Assembly: GCF_024355225.1 (NCBI RefSeq)
Contig: NZ_VCNH01000008.1
Span: forward strand, 2,356,001 to 2,420,000
DNA length: 64,000 bases
Reading direction: 5' to 3'
From: Roseovarius sp. M141
GTDB lineage: Bacteria; Pseudomonadota; Alphaproteobacteria; Rhodobacterales; Rhodobacteraceae
In this document: positions 8,317-18,590 of the stretch, piece after piece
Layout of the letters: each line of letters starts with the position of its first letter
Position numbering within the stretch: the first letter of the stretch is position 1
The notes under the pieces: generated by a model
What the model saw: only the letters and a program-made list of their open reading frames with translations
Databases searched by the model: none
Told to the model about the DNA's origin: nothing
Made by a program: the position numbers and the translations under genes

Positions 8317-9861
8317 TTAAACGAAGGCGTCGGGCATCGACGCCTTCTTCTTTGCGATATATTCATCCAGAGCATCTCTGATACCCTGATCCAGCGCCGG
8401 GCGCTGATAGGTGTCCAGCATCCGGTGCATGCGCAGGTTCGCCAGCGTCATGGTATCGCGCGCGCCCTCCTCGTCCCAGGTCTCGAACGGCTTGTAATCC
8501 AGCAGTTCGGTGCGCCAGAACGCATCCTTGAAATTGGCCTGCGTATGGGCGCAGCCCAGATAATGCCCACCCGGACCGACCTCGCGGATGGCGTCCATCG
8601 CCTGCCCGTTCTCGTCATGGCTGACGCCGCGCGCCATGTTGTGCAGAACGCCCAGCTGATCGGCATCCATCACGAACTTCTCGAAGCCAGCGACAAGCCC
8701 GCCCTCCAGCCAGCCACAGCTATGCAGCATGAAGTTGACGCCGCCCATCAGCACCGCGTTCAGCGTATGCGCGGATTCGTAGGCCGCCTGAGCATCGGGC
8801 AGCTTCGATCCGCACAGCGCCCCGCCCGAGCGGAATGGCAGGTTCATTCGCCGCGCCAGTTGCCCCGCGCCGTACAGGATATGGCTTGCCTCGGGCGTGC
8901 CGAAGGTCGGAGCGCCCGAGTTCATATCGATGGACGTCACAAACGCACCAAAGATCACCGGGGCGCCGGGGCGGATCAGCTGGCTATAGGCGACGCCGGC
9001 CAGCACCTCGGCCAGAACTTGCGTCAGTGTGCCGATCACCGATACCGGCGCCATTGCACCGCCGACGATGAAGGGAGAGATGACGCAGGCCTGATTGTTG
9101 GTGGCGTAAACCTCCAGCGCGCCCATCATCACATCGTCGAAGGTCAGCGGCGAGTTGACGTTGATCAGTGAGGTCATCACCGTGTTATCCTGCACGAATT
9201 GCTCACCAAAGAGAATCCCGCACATGTCCACGCTGTCCTGCGCGCGGCTGGGATCGGTGACGGACCCCATGAAGGGCTTGTCCGACAGGGTCATGTGGGC
9301 GTGGAGCATGTCCAGATGCCGCTTGTTCACCGGAACATCTGTCGGCTCGCAAACCGTGCCGCCCGACATGTGCAGCCATTTGGACATATAGCCCAGCTTC
9401 ACGAATTTGCGGAAATCGTCCATCGTTGCATAGCGCCGTCCACCCTCCATGTCGCGCACGAAGGGCGGGCCGTAGACCGGTGCCGTGACCAGAGTGTTTC
9501 CGCCAATCTCGACGTTGCGGGCCGGGTTGCGCGCGTGTTGAGTATAGCGGCTGGGCGCGGTCGCGCAAAGCTTGCGGGCAAGGCCGCGGGGGATGCGCAC
9601 ACGCTCGCCATCGATCTCGGCGCCGGCGTCGCGCCAGCGCTCCAGCGCCTTGGGGTTGTCGACGACATTCACGCCGATCTCGGCCAACACCGTTTCGGCG
9701 TTTTCCTCGATGATCTCCAGCGCCTCATCGCTCAGCATGTTATAAATAGGGATATTGCGCTCAATATACTTGGCTGTTTCGATGCTCACAGCCGTGCGTT
9801 CGGCCCGCCGCGCTGCGCCGCCGCCACCCCGTGCGCGCCTTGGCGCCCCAACTTCTGCCAT
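8317..9861 (-). CDS. Trimethylamine methyltransferase (MttB) family protein, non-pyrrolysine
   Basis: This 514-residue TIM-barrel corrinoid-dependent methyltransferase homologue resembles the bacterial MttB superfamily. Members demethylate glycine betaine or other quaternary amines, passing the methyl group to a corrinoid protein. Motifs include SDEALEIIEENAETVLAEIG near the N-terminus, SGGTVCEPTDVP, GAPTFGTPEAS and NFMLHSCGWLEGGL. The frame is open throughout, so there is no in-frame amber (pyrrolysine) codon. AGGGG precedes the ATG at 9861. The leader carries a small hairpin (9886-9900). No corrinoid protein gene lies beside it. It faces guaA divergently. The substrate cannot be told from the sequence. 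Confidence 0.85.
   Translation of the reverse strand: MAEVGAPRRARGGGGAARRAERTAVSIETAKYIERNIPIYNMLSDEALEIIEENAETVLAEIGVNVVDNPKALERWRDAGAEIDGERVRIPRGLARKLCATAPSRYTQHARNPARNVEIGGNTLVTAPVYGPPFVRDMEGGRRYATMDDFRKFVKLGYMSKWLHMSGGTVCEPTDVPVNKRHLDMLHAHMTLSDKPFMGSVTDPSRAQDSVDMCGILFGEQFVQDNTVMTSLINVNSPLTFDDVMMGALEVYATNNQACVISPFIVGGAMAPVSVIGTLTQVLAEVLAGVAYSQLIRPGAPVIFGAFVTSIDMNSGAPTFGTPEASHILYGAGQLARRMNLPFRSGGALCGSKLPDAQAAYESAHTLNAVLMGGVNFMLHSCGWLEGGLVAGFEKFVMDADQLGVLHNMARGVSHDENGQAMDAIREVGPGGHYLGCAHTQANFKDAFWRTELLDYKPFETWDEEGARDTMTLANLRMHRMLDTYQRPALDQGIRDALDEYIAKKKASMPDAFV
8323..8347 (-). terminator. Hairpin overlapping the mttB-like stop codon region
   Basis: A perfect 9-bp stem, GAAGGCGTC (8323-8331) against GACGCCTTC (8339-8347) with a 7-nt loop, ends 3 bp before the stop of the minus-strand gene. 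In the direction of that gene it is followed by GTTTAAACT. The stem lies inside the last codons, so termination would be tightly coupled to the end of translation. The weak T-run makes this uncertain. Confidence 0.45.
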
Positions 9862-10024
9862 GATGTACCCCTTTGGAATTCTGTGGGTCCCTTCGGGACC
9901 AATGGATAGAATATTCATATCGCAGCGCTTATTCGTGTCGGCGCCAGTTTGCGCCACTTGAGGGGGGAAAGCGACACGCGCGCGCCCTCTTGCGCAAATG
10001 CGCGGTCCGTCCTACTAGGCGTTC

Positions 10025-11587
10025 ATGACCGAGATACATCACGAACGCCTTCTTATCATCGACTTCGGCAGTCAGGTAACGCAGCTTATTGCGCGTCGCC
10101 TGCGCGAGTTGGATGTCTATTGCGAAATCCACCCGTTTCAAAAGGTAACAGACGCCTTTCTGGACGATATGTGCCCGCGCGCCATCATCCTGTCAGGCGG
10201 CCCGGCCAGCGTTATCGACGACGGATCGCCCCGCCCGCCGAAACGCGTGTTTGAAATGGGCGTGCCCGTCCTTGGCATCTGCTACGGCCAGCAGGTGATG
10301 ATGCACATGCTGGGCGGTCGCGTGGAGCGCGGCGACGGCACCGCCGAATTCGGGCGTGCCTACGTGACGCCAACCGAAGAGCGGATAGACCTGCTGAACG
10401 GCTGGTTCCTTGAGCAGCGCGAGCAGGTCTGGATGAGTCATGGCGACCACGTCGCCGCCATCGCCCCCGGATTCGAGATCTACGGCACCTCCCCCGGCGC
10501 GCCCTTTGCCGTGACGGCAGATCTGGAGCGTCGGTTCTACGCGGTTCAGTTCCACCCCGAAGTGCATCACACCCCGAACGGCAAGACATTGTATCAGAAT
10601 TTCATTCAGGACGCCGGATTCACCGGCGACTGGACGATGGCCGCCTACCGCGAAGAGGCCGTGCGCCAGATTCGTGACCAAGTCGGCGACAAGCAGGTGA
10701 TTTGCGGCCTGTCAGGCGGCGTCGATAGTTCCGTTGCCGCCGTGCTCATCCACGAGGCCATCGGCGACCAACTGACATGCGTCTTTGTCGACCACGGCCT
10801 GCTGCGTCAGGGCGAGGCCGACGAGGTCGTCACCATGTTCCGCGACCATTACAACATCCCGCTGATCCATGCGGATGAGGCGGATCTGTTCCTGGGTGAG
10901 CTTGACGGCGTAAGTGACCCGGAAACCAAAAGAAAAATAATTGGTCGCCTGTTCATCGATGTGTTCCAGAAATACGCGAACGAAATCGACGGCGCTGAAT
11001 TTTTGGCTCAGGGTACGCTCTACCCCGATGTCATCGAATCTGTCAGCTTCTCTGGCGGACCGTCCGTTACGATCAAGTCGCACCACAATGTCGGCGGCCT
11101 GCCCGAGAAAATGGGGCTCAAACTGATCGAGCCGCTGCGCGAGTTGTTCAAGGACGAGGTCCGCGCTCTCGGAATAGAGCTGGGCCTGCCCGCCAGCTTC
11201 ATCGGGCGTCACCCCTTCCCCGGTCCCGGCCTCGCCATCCGCTGCCCCGGCGAGATCACCCGCGAGAAACTGGATATTCTGCGCAAGGCCGATGCCGTCT
11301 ACATTGACCAGATCCGCAAACATGGCCTGTATGACGATATCTGGCAGGCCTTCGTCGCAATTCTGCCCGTCCGCACGGTTGGCGTCATGGGCGACAGCCG
11401 CACCTATGATTTCGCCTGCGCCCTGCGCGCGGTGACGTCGGTCGACGGGATGACCGCCGATTACTACCCCTTCACCCATGATTTCCTTGGCGAAACGGCG
11501 ACGCGTATCATCAACGAGGTGCGCGGCATCAACCGCGTAACCTATGACATCACCAGCAAACCGCCGGGCACCATCGAGTGGGAGTGA
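10025..11587 (+). CDS. guaA: GMP synthase (glutamine-hydrolysing)
   Basis: This 520-residue enzyme converts XMP to GMP with glutamine and ATP. It is a fusion of a class I glutamine amidotransferase domain (nucleophile Cys86 in GICYGQQ, His/Glu in QFHPEVHHT) with an ATP-pyrophosphatase domain (PP-loop [10 protein letters not shown] at ~231) and the C-terminal dimerisation domain ending in PPGTIEWE. Length and ends are typical. The ATG at 10025 has AGG seven bases upstream. It is divergent from the mttB-like gene and followed 59 bp later by a P-loop ATPase gene. Confidence 0.98.
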   Translation: MTEIHHERLLIIDFGSQVTQLIARRLRELDVYCEIHPFQKVTDAFLDDMCPRAIILSGGPASVIDDGSPRPPKRVFEMGVPVLGICYGQQVMMHMLGGRVERGDGTAEFGRAYVTPTEERIDLLNGWFLEQREQVWMSHGDHVAAIAPGFEIYGTSPGAPFAVTADLERRFYAVQFHPEVHHTPNGKTLYQNFIQDAGFTGDWTMAAYREEAVRQIRDQVGDKQVICGLSGGVDSSVAAVLIHEAIGDQLTCVFVDHGLLRQGEADEVVTMFRDHYNIPLIHADEADLFLGELDGVSDPETKRKIIGRLFIDVFQKYANEIDGAEFLAQGTLYPDVIESVSFSGGPSVTIKSHHNVGGLPEKMGLKLIEPLRELFKDEVRALGIELGLPASFIGRHPFPGPGLAIRCPGEITREKLDILRKADAVYIDQIRKHGLYDDIWQAFVAILPVRTVGVMGDSRTYDFACALRAVTSVDGMTADYYPFTHDFLGETATRIINEVRGINRVTYDITSKPPGTIEWE

Positions 11588-11646
11588 GCGTTAGCGTTTG
11601 ACGCCGCCCGCCGGCCAGGCATCCGAGGCAATGTTCGAGGCCTACC

Positions 11647-12519
11647 ATGCTTTACTCCGACGCTGACACTTGGCGCGCCGCGCCCGAAAAACATGTGCTG
11701 TTTTACGGCATGTCAGGGCTGGGCAAGACGCATCTGTCGAACATGCTGCGTGCCTCCGGTGGCTGGTTTCACTACTCGATCGATTACCGTATCGGCACGC
11801 GTTATATGGGCGAGCTGATTGCCGACAACGCCAAGATGCATGCGATGCAGGTGCCCTTCCTGCGCGATCTTCTGTTGTCGGATTCGATCTATATCGGCTC
11901 CAACATCACCTTCAACAACCTCGCCCCTGTGTCGACCTATCTGGGAAAACCGGGCGATGTGGCCCGCGGCGGGATGCCCATCGACGACTACCGTACCCGG
12001 CAGGACCAGTTTCGCCGCGCCGAGATCGCCGCGCTGGAGGACACCGGATATTTCATCGACCGTGCGCGGCGCCTCTATAACTATCCCAATTTCATTTGCG
12101 ACACTGGCGGGTCGATCTGCGAATGGGTGGACGGCACCGACCCGAACGATCCGCTGCTGACCGAATTGTCACGCCAGTGCCTGCTGGTCCGGCTGGAGGG
12201 TAGCGAGACACACACTGCCGAATTGATCCGTCGCTTTGACCGCGCGCCGAAACCGATGGCCTACCAGCCCGAATTCCTGACTGCCGCATGGCTTGGGTAT
12301 TTGCGTGAAAACAATTACATAGAGGCCGATGTTAATCCTGACAGCTTCATCCGCTGGACGTATGCGCGCGCGCTGGCGCACCGCAAACCGCGGTACGAGG
12401 CCATGGCCCCTTGGGGCGTGACCCTATCGCCGCGCGATGTCGAGCGTATCACCGACGCCATCAGTTTCGAAGACGTGATCGCCGAGGCTATTGAGCGCCC
12501 CCGCCAGACGACTATCTAA
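11647..12519 (+). CDS. P-loop ATPase of unknown function
   Basis: This 290-residue protein carries a Walker A motif, FYGMSGLGKTH (residues ~19-29), soon after its start and a later ICDTGGSICEW segment. Nothing else gives a clear family. It resembles ATPase-annotated proteins conserved in Rhodobacteraceae. No membrane segments or signal peptide are seen, so it is likely cytoplasmic. GAGG precedes the ATG at 11647 with six-base spacing. It lies between guaA and metA on the same strand (gaps of 59 and 30 bp), suggesting possible co-transcription. I cannot assign a substrate. Confidence 0.7.
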   Translation: MLYSDADTWRAAPEKHVLFYGMSGLGKTHLSNMLRASGGWFHYSIDYRIGTRYMGELIADNAKMHAMQVPFLRDLLLSDSIYIGSNITFNNLAPVSTYLGKPGDVARGGMPIDDYRTRQDQFRRAEIAALEDTGYFIDRARRLYNYPNFICDTGGSICEWVDGTDPNDPLLTELSRQCLLVRLEGSETHTAELIRRFDRAPKPMAYQPEFLTAAWLGYLRENNYIEADVNPDSFIRWTYARALAHRKPRYEAMAPWGVTLSPRDVERITDAISFEDVIAEAIERPRQTTI

Positions 12520-12549
12520 GAGTTTTCTCAATCCACGGACCTAATCTTC

Positions 12550-13473
12550 ATGCCCATCAAGATCCCCTCCGACCTACCCGCCTATGACGTGCTAACGCAT
12601 GAGGGCGTCATGGTCATGGACGAGGATCAGGCGTCGCGTCAGGACATCCGCCCACTGCGCATCGGCCTGCTGAACCTGATGCCGAAAAAGATCCAGACCG
12701 AAAACCAGTTTGCCCGGCTGATCGGAGCCACCCCGCTCCAGATTGAGCTGAGCCTCATTCGCATGACCGAACATCAGGCGCGCAACACGGCGGCCGACCA
12801 CATGGAGAGCTTTTATCGGTCCTTCGCCGAAGTCTATGAAACCGATGAGAAATTCGACGGTCTCATCATTACCGGCGCGCCTATCGAACACCTGGATTTT
12901 GCGGACGTCACCTACTGGGACGAGATGCGCAGCGTGTTTGACTGGACGCAAAGCCACGTCCACTCCACGTTCGGGGTCTGCTGGGGCGGTATGGCGATGA
13001 TCAACCATTTTCACGGCGTGCAGAAGCATATTCTGGACGCCAAGGCTTTTGGCTGTTTTCGCCACGACAACATGGACCCCGCGTCACCCTACCTGCGCGG
13101 ATTTTCCGACGATATGGTGGTGCCGGTCAGTCGCTGGACCGAAATGCGCAAGGCTGAAATCGACGCCGCTCCGGGGCTGCAAACGCTGCTGCACAGCTCC
13201 GACGTCGGGCCCTGCCTGGTCGAGGACGCGCCGCACCGTGCGCTCTATGTCTTCAACCACTTCGAATATGACAGTGACACATTGAAACAGGAATATGACC
13301 GCGATATCGCGGCCGGAACGCCGATCAACGTGCCCGGCAACTACTATCCCGGCAACGATCCATCGCAGGCCCCGCGCAACCGCTGGCGCAGCCACGCGCA
13401 TCTGCTCTATGGCAACTGGATATCGCAAATCTACCAGACGACGCCTTACGACATCACCGCAATCGGCACGTGA
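12550..13473 (+). CDS. metA: Homoserine O-acetyltransferase (MetA family)
   Basis: This 307-residue MetA-family acyltransferase carries out the first step of methionine synthesis from homoserine. It starts with [15 protein letters not shown] and has [14 protein letters not shown], the catalytic Cys144 in [10 protein letters not shown], and NHFEYD near the end. The acyl-CoA specificity position (Gly111 in E. coli, the succinyl enzyme; Glu in the acetyl enzyme of Bacillus cereus) falls in ITGAPIE and is Glu113 here, which predicts acetyl-CoA as donor. The intergenic space of 30 bp leaves no room for a SAM riboswitch. The alpha/beta hydrolase gene starts 4 bp after the stop. Confidence 0.93.
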   Translation: MPIKIPSDLPAYDVLTHEGVMVMDEDQASRQDIRPLRIGLLNLMPKKIQTENQFARLIGATPLQIELSLIRMTEHQARNTAADHMESFYRSFAEVYETDEKFDGLIITGAPIEHLDFADVTYWDEMRSVFDWTQSHVHSTFGVCWGGMAMINHFHGVQKHILDAKAFGCFRHDNMDPASPYLRGFSDDMVVPVSRWTEMRKAEIDAAPGLQTLLHSSDVGPCLVEDAPHRALYVFNHFEYDSDTLKQEYDRDIAAGTPINVPGNYYPGNDPSQAPRNRWRSHAHLLYGNWISQIYQTTPYDITAIGT

Positions 13474-13477
13474 TCGG

Positions 13478-14425
13478 GTGCGCAAAGCATTGATATACAT
13501 CGCTTTCGCCATCGCCGTCTTTGTCGCCGTTGTGCAAATCGCGGCATCGATGCGCGAGGCGCAAGCAGTGCGAGACTTCCCCCCCGAGGGTCAGTTTCTG
13601 GACGTAGACGGCACGCAGGTTCACGTGGTGGTCATGGGTTCCGGCCCCGATCTGGTGCTGATCCACGGCGCCAGCGGCAACACGCGCGACATGACCTTTT
13701 CGCTGGCCCCGCGGCTGGCAGAGCGGTACCGGGTGATCGTTTTCGACCGGCCCGGGCTGGGCTATACCGAGCGGCTGAACAGCACTGGCGCAACGCTGCA
13801 ACAGCAGGCCCGGTTGCTGCGCGCCGCCGCGCGGCAGTTGGGCGCCAAGCGACCGATCGTGATGGGCCAAAGCTATGGCGGCGCAGTCGCGCTGGCATGG
13901 GCGGCGCATTACCCCGGCGATGTCGCGGCGCTTGTTCCGGTCGCGGCAGCATCCAACTCATGGGATGCGCCGCTGAGCACCTTTTACAGCGTCACCTCAT
14001 CGCGACTGGGTCAGGCATTGGTCGTGCCGCTCATCACCGCCTTTGTACCGAATTCGGTGGTCAAGGACGCGGTCGAGGCTGTCTTTGAACCCCAGAACGC
14101 GCCCGAGGGTTACGCAGACCACGTCGGGGCGCCGCTGACGCTACGCCGCGTGTCATTGCGCGCCAATGCAAATCAAAGAGCAAATATCCTGAATGAAATC
14201 AGGGAATTGATACCGCTCTACAAAAACATCATCGCCCCAACCGAAATCGTGCATGGCATTGCCGATACCACTGTGGGCCTCCAGATTCACTCCGCCAACC
14301 TGGTGGACCAGATAGATGGCGCTACTCTGACCCGCCTGCCCGGAATCGGGCACATGACCCACCATGCCGCGCAGGATGCGGTCGTCGCTGCCATTGACCG
14401 CGCTGCGAGGCGCGCCGGGCTATAG
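13478..14425 (+). CDS. Alpha/beta hydrolase, membrane-anchored
   Basis: This 315-residue hydrolase has an N-terminal hydrophobic segment (ALIYIAFAIAVFVAVVQIA, residues ~4-22) that acts as a membrane anchor or uncleaved signal. The alpha/beta fold follows: oxyanion region LIHGASGNTRD, nucleophile elbow GQSYGG (Ser), Asp in HGIADTTV and His in GIGHMTHH. The substrate is unknown. I chose the GTG at 13478, 4 bp after the metA stop, because it gives the anchor directly; a longer frame reaches back through metA but is a shadow there. It could be co-transcribed with metA, though no role in methionine synthesis is implied. Confidence 0.8.
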   Translation: MRKALIYIAFAIAVFVAVVQIAASMREAQAVRDFPPEGQFLDVDGTQVHVVVMGSGPDLVLIHGASGNTRDMTFSLAPRLAERYRVIVFDRPGLGYTERLNSTGATLQQQARLLRAAARQLGAKRPIVMGQSYGGAVALAWAAHYPGDVAALVPVAAASNSWDAPLSTFYSVTSSRLGQALVVPLITAFVPNSVVKDAVEAVFEPQNAPEGYADHVGAPLTLRRVSLRANANQRANILNEIRELIPLYKNIIAPTEIVHGIADTTVGLQIHSANLVDQIDGATLTRLPGIGHMTHHAAQDAVVAAIDRAARRAGL

Positions 14426-14497
14426 CACTGCGATTGCACCCGGCGGCATAGCGCCCCATACTGTGCTGACGAGCAGGCGCAGAAGGAAATGCGGCAA

Positions 14498-15385
14498 ATG
14501 AACCTCCCCTTCGATGGCGCGATCAGCGCATTCTTTCAGCACGGCGCGCCGGACGCGATCCGCGAGGCGATCCGCGCCGCGGGAAAGGACAATATTCTGG
14601 GCGATGATTACCCCTATTCCAAACGCATGGGGCGCAAGAAGTACGAGGCCAGTTTGACCGCCATGCAGATCGAACTGGTCAAGATGCAATCCTGGGCCAA
14701 GGCGTCGGGCGTGCGGATCGCCGTCGTATTCGAAGGTCGGGATGCTGCTGGAAAAGGCGGCACTATCAAACGCTTGCGCGAACACCTTAACCCGCGCGGC
14801 GCGCATGTCGTCGCCCTGCCCAAGCCCTCGGAAATCGAGCGCACCCAGTGGTATTTTCAGCGCTACATTCGGCATCTGCCTGCGGCTGGCGAAATCGTCT
14901 GCTATGATCGCAGCTGGTACAATCGCGGCGTGGTCGAAACAGTGTTCGGCTTTTGCACGGATGCCGAGCGCGCGCTGTTCTTCGATCAGGCCCCTGCATT
15001 CGAAAAGATGCTGGTGCAGGACGGGATCATCCTCATCAAGATCTGGTTGAACGTCGGGCGCGCGGAACAATTGCGCCGCATGCTGGGGCGCGAGGGCGAT
15101 CCGCTGAAACAGTGGAAGCTAAGCTGGATCGACGTCGAGGGCCTGAAGAAATGGGATGAATATTCCGCCGCCATCACCCGCATGCTGGAGCGCACGCACA
15201 GTGATCATGCGCCCTGGACGATCATCCGCTCTGACGACAAGCGGCGCGCGCGCCTCGCCGCGATCCGCCGGGTGCTGAGCGCCGTCCCCTATGACAACAA
15301 GGACGTAGACGCCATCGGCGATGTCGATCCGCTGGTCAGCGCCGGTCTCGAAATCTGGTCGCCTGCCGAGGGCACGGATGACTAA
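14498..15385 (+). CDS. ppk2: Polyphosphate kinase 2 family protein
   Basis: This 295-residue kinase uses polyphosphate to phosphorylate nucleotides, or the reverse. Walker A is [11 protein letters not shown] (~79-88), Walker B is CYDRSWYNR, and the lid segment includes [15 protein letters not shown]. This is the one-domain PPK2 form. The ATG at 14498 is preferred over the ATG at 14489 because GAAGGA is too close to the first. The final 8 bp overlap the start of the TetR-family gene. Confidence 0.9.
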   Translation: MNLPFDGAISAFFQHGAPDAIREAIRAAGKDNILGDDYPYSKRMGRKKYEASLTAMQIELVKMQSWAKASGVRIAVVFEGRDAAGKGGTIKRLREHLNPRGAHVVALPKPSEIERTQWYFQRYIRHLPAAGEIVCYDRSWYNRGVVETVFGFCTDAERALFFDQAPAFEKMLVQDGIILIKIWLNVGRAEQLRRMLGREGDPLKQWKLSWIDVEGLKKWDEYSAAITRMLERTHSDHAPWTIIRSDDKRRARLAAIRRVLSAVPYDNKDVDAIGDVDPLVSAGLEIWSPAEGTDD

Positions 15386-15995
15386 ACGCGGCTATCACCA
15401 CGGCAATCTGCGACAAGCTCTGGTCGAGGCGGCGCTGGAACTTATCGAGGCCAAAGGTCCGACAGGATTTACGCTGTCTGAGGCGGCCAAGCAGGCCGGC
15501 GTCACGCCCGCCGCTGTCTACCGCCATTTTGCCGGTCGCGAGGATTTGATCGCCGAAGCCGCCCTGCAAGGCTATGAGATGTTCGGCGCGCTGATGGATT
15601 TCGCATATCGCTCGGGTCAGCCCTCGGCGCTGGCGGCGTTCGAGGCGACGGGGCGCGCCTATCTTGCCTTCGCGCGCAAGCATCCGGGCCATTATATCGC
15701 CATGTTCGAAAGCGGCATCTCAGTCAATCGCACGCCCGAGTTGTCCGCCGCCGCCCTCGCCGCGCGCCGGGTGCTAGAGCAGGCTGCGGCGCAACTCTCC
15801 GAACATATCCCGCAGGACAAACGTCCGCCGGCCGCAATGTTCTCGGCCCATATCTGGGCGATGAGCCACGGGGTGGTCGAGCTGTTTGCGCGCGGCGCAC
15901 CCGGCGCCGCCAGCCCCTTTGCCCCCGAGGATCTGTTGGAGAGCGGGATCGGGATCTATCTGCGCGGTCTCGGCCTGATCCCCCCGGACGACTGA
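15378..15995 (+). CDS. TetR family transcriptional regulator
   Basis: This 205-residue regulator has an N-terminal helix-turn-helix (residues ~8-50, with [22 protein letters not shown], shortened here) and a C-terminal TetR_C-type ligand domain ([13 protein letters not shown]). The ATG at 15378 lies inside the last codons of ppk2 (8-bp overlap), so the two are translationally coupled. The ligand and target are unknown. The stop TGA (15993-15995) abuts the stop of the convergent acyltransferase gene at a TGATCA palindrome. Confidence 0.88.
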   Translation: MTKRGYHHGNLRQALVEAALELIEAKGPTGFTLSEAAKQAGVTPAAVYRHFAGREDLIAEAALQGYEMFGALMDFAYRSGQPSALAAFEATGRAYLAFARKHPGHYIAMFESGISVNRTPELSAAALAARRVLEQAAAQLSEHIPQDKRPPAAMFSAHIWAMSHGVVELFARGAPGAASPFAPEDLLESGIGIYLRGLGLIPPDD

Positions 15996-17990
15996 TCAGC
16001 GCGGCGCATAGCTCTGCGCAAAGCGCGGCGCAAGATCCAGCGCGCCGCCCACCGACAGGTGATTGGTGTCACGGTATAGAACCTTGCCATCGCGGATCCA
16101 AACATAGCGATCCGCCTCGGCAAAGTGATCGGCCAGCATCAGCACGTCGGCGCCATGCTGCGCGGCGATCCGGCGCAAGATGTCATCGGCGCCTTCGACC
16201 AGCGCGTCATTCATCGATCGTGGCACATAGCTGTTTGTGAACTTGTCACCGCTCTGACCTGGATCCAAACCCATCAACATGGCTTGCTCGATCATGGTTT
16301 GGGCCATTACCAGTTGCAGCGGCACCTGCCCGACCAGCACGACCCGCACGCCCGCCTTTTGATAGAACTCCAGCGTTCGGCTCAGCGCCGACTCGAAGGT
16401 GGCAATCCGTTCGCGGCTGCGGACATGCCGCGCACCAAAGCTGTCGCTCAGCGCGTATGTCGCCTTGTCGTCGGCGTATTCGCCAGTGGTATAGAGGCTC
16501 CACCGGGCGACGAGGTAGACCGTACCGATGCCCTGATCGACGATATCCTGCGCCGCGCCTTGCACGAAATCGTGACACTCGCGCGCATAGTCGCCGCCCT
16601 TGGCCAGATAAACCCCCAACAGCGGCGGGCACGCCCCACGCGCCGCCGTCAGAACCTCGACGCCGTGCACATTGGACAGCATGGCAAAGCCCGGCATCAT
16701 CGCCTGACCGTGACTGTCCCCCAGAACGGCGATCTTGGGCGATGGCGGATCGCCGCGGTAAACGGTGCAGAGACGTTCCTCACCGCTTTTGGCACCATCG
16801 ATGCATCCGGATACGGGCGCGGCCTTGAATAGCTGATCGCGTAGGTCGGTCAGCATACCGGGAGTCTGCAGCTGGAGTCGCGAGGGAAAGCCGCCGGTCG
16901 CATCCCCGACAAAACCGAAGGCCGCAACCGCCGCTATGCCAGCCGCGCTTACCGTCAGCAGCCCGTTCCGCCCTGGCAACATGGTGCGGCGCCGGAATGG
17001 CGTCTCGACATAGCGCATCGTCAGATAGGCCAGCACGAGGGTTGCAACGGACAGCGCCGACATCAGCCATAGCGACGGTTCCCCGATGCTGCGAATACGT
17101 GCAAAGGCGAACAGCGGTTGATGCCACAAGTAGGCGCTGTAGCTGATGAGCCCGATCCACACTATAGGCGGTGCGCTGAGGGCGCGTGCTGTCCACGTGC
17201 CACGATCGGCAAAAAGGATGATCAGCATGGAACCGACGACAGGCACCAGCGTGTAGACCGACGGGAACGGCACCGCTTCGTTGTAGAAAAATATGCTGTA
17301 GATGATCAGCGCGAGACCGGTCAGGCCCATGATATCGCTGCGCATCTGCTTGCGGCCGAACAGGATGACCGCGCAGATAGATCCTGCCAGCAGCTCCCAG
17401 AGGCGCGAGAAGGTGAAATAGAAATTTTCGCCCGGATAGGTGCGCCACCCCCATTCAGCCAGCGCCAGCGATAGCGCCGACAGGATCAGGAACGTGACCA
17501 GAAACTTGCGGCGCGCGAAAAGGCCCAAGGGAAGCAGGACCAGCGGGAACAGCAGGTAGAACTGTTCCTCCACGGCCAGGCTCCATGTGTGCAGCAAAGG
17601 GCGCAACGCCGAACCTATATCGTAATAGGACGATTTTTCGAGGAAATGGAAATTGGACAGGAAAAGCGCGGCAAAGGCCTGACTGCGCGCGTAATCCTCA
17701 AACGGATCGGGCGCCAGCCACCGCCAGGCAAAAGGAATGGTGCAGAGCAGTACCAGAAACAGCGCCGGCAGGATGCGGCGCGCGCGGCGTTCATAAAAGC
17801 CCAGCAATGAATAAGTGCCGGCCTCGCGCTCTCCGATGAGGATGGTCGTGATCAGGTAGCCGCTGATGACGAAAAAGACATCAACGCCGACATACCCGCC
17901 TGCGAACGCCGAGAATCCGGCGTGAAACAAAATGACCGGAACAACCGCGACCGCGCGCAATCCATCAATTTCAGGCCGATAGTGCATCAT
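15996..17990 (-). CDS. OafA/YrhL-type acyltransferase with C-terminal SGNH domain
   Basis: This 664-residue integral membrane protein probably O-acetylates an envelope polysaccharide (O-antigen, exopolysaccharide or peptidoglycan). Residues 1-~360 form the acyltransferase-3 domain with ten or so helices; YRPEIDGLRAVAVVPVILFHAGF (shortened) begins it, and FFVISGYLIT follows. The C-terminal periplasmic SGNH hydrolase-like domain has the GDSH block (VLGDSHGQAM) and the late DTNHLS block, so the catalytic Ser, His and Asp are present. Tandem starts at 17990 and 17987 cannot be distinguished. It is convergent with the TetR gene with no gap between the stops. Confidence 0.9.
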   Translation of the reverse strand: MMHYRPEIDGLRAVAVVPVILFHAGFSAFAGGYVGVDVFFVISGYLITTILIGEREAGTYSLLGFYERRARRILPALFLVLLCTIPFAWRWLAPDPFEDYARSQAFAALFLSNFHFLEKSSYYDIGSALRPLLHTWSLAVEEQFYLLFPLVLLPLGLFARRKFLVTFLILSALSLALAEWGWRTYPGENFYFTFSRLWELLAGSICAVILFGRKQMRSDIMGLTGLALIIYSIFFYNEAVPFPSVYTLVPVVGSMLIILFADRGTWTARALSAPPIVWIGLISYSAYLWHQPLFAFARIRSIGEPSLWLMSALSVATLVLAYLTMRYVETPFRRRTMLPGRNGLLTVSAAGIAAVAAFGFVGDATGGFPSRLQLQTPGMLTDLRDQLFKAAPVSGCIDGAKSGEERLCTVYRGDPPSPKIAVLGDSHGQAMMPGFAMLSNVHGVEVLTAARGACPPLLGVYLAKGGDYARECHDFVQGAAQDIVDQGIGTVYLVARWSLYTTGEYADDKATYALSDSFGARHVRSRERIATFESALSRTLEFYQKAGVRVVLVGQVPLQLVMAQTMIEQAMLMGLDPGQSGDKFTNSYVPRSMNDALVEGADDILRRIAAQHGADVLMLADHFAEADRYVWIRDGKVLYRDTNHLSVGGALDLAPRFAQSYAPR

Positions 17991-18047
17991 TTTTCTCGGC
18001 TACTGGGAAGAGCCTGCCCGTACAGTGCCACCGCTGCCGGACGGACA

Positions 18048-18078
18048 AAGGGCGCGACGGATATGCCGCCGCGCCCTT
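18048..18078 (-). terminator. Intrinsic terminator of rplM-rpsI
   Basis: AAGGGCGCG (18048-18056) pairs perfectly with CGCGCCCTT (18070-18078). On the minus strand the stem ends in CCCTTTG. It starts 26 bp after the rpsI stop (18105). The stem is strong; the T-run is short. Confidence 0.6.
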
Positions 18079-18104
18079 CTGTATCGTGGTTGTCCAGAGG
18101 CGGC

Positions 18105-18590
18105 TTAGCGCTTGGAGAACTGGAAGCTCTTACGCGCCTTGGCACGACCGTATTTCTTGCGCTCGACGACGCGGCTGTCGCGGGTCAGGAAACCTGCCGC
18201 TTTCAGCGCACCGCGCAGGCTGGGATCATACAGCTGCAATGCCTTCGAGATGCCGTGCTTGACCGCGCCGGCCTGACCCGAAAGGCCCCCGCCGACGACT
18301 GTCGCCATCACGTCAAATTGGTCTTCGGTGCCCGAAATGGTGAAGGGCTGGCGCAGAATCATCTGTAGGACCGGACGTGCGAAATACACGCTCATTTCCT
18401 TGCCATTCACGACGACCTTGCCCGAACCCGGCTTGATCCAGACGCGGGCGACCGCGTCTTTGCGCTTGCCTGTGGCGTAGGAGCGGCCCAGTGCATCGCG
18501 GACCGGCTCGCGCGGGGCGGCGGCTTCGACGTTGGTCGTGCCCGATGTGATCGCCTCGAGATCTTCGAGGGAGTTGATTTCGTCAGCCAT
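18105..18590 (-). CDS. rpsI: 30S ribosomal protein S9
   Basis: This 161-residue small-subunit protein has the S9 core [14 protein letters not shown], the [19 protein letters not shown] block and the invariant C-terminal tail FQFSKR that reaches the P site. An N-terminal extension of about 35 acidic residues ([17 protein letters not shown], then [10 protein letters not shown]) is usual in alphaproteobacteria. The ATG overlaps the rplM stop by one base (TGATG), giving translational coupling in the rplM-rpsI operon. Confidence 0.98.
   Translation of the reverse strand: MADEINSLEDLEAITSGTTNVEAAAPREPVRDALGRSYATGKRKDAVARVWIKPGSGKVVVNGKEMSVYFARPVLQMILRQPFTISGTEDQFDVMATVVGGGLSGQAGAVKHGISKALQLYDPSLRGALKAAGFLTRDSRVVERKKYGRAKARKSFQFSKR

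Noticed and set aside
12520..12549. SAM riboswitch upstream of metA
   Set aside because: Only 30 bp separate metA from the previous stop, too little for a SAM-II or related aptamer.
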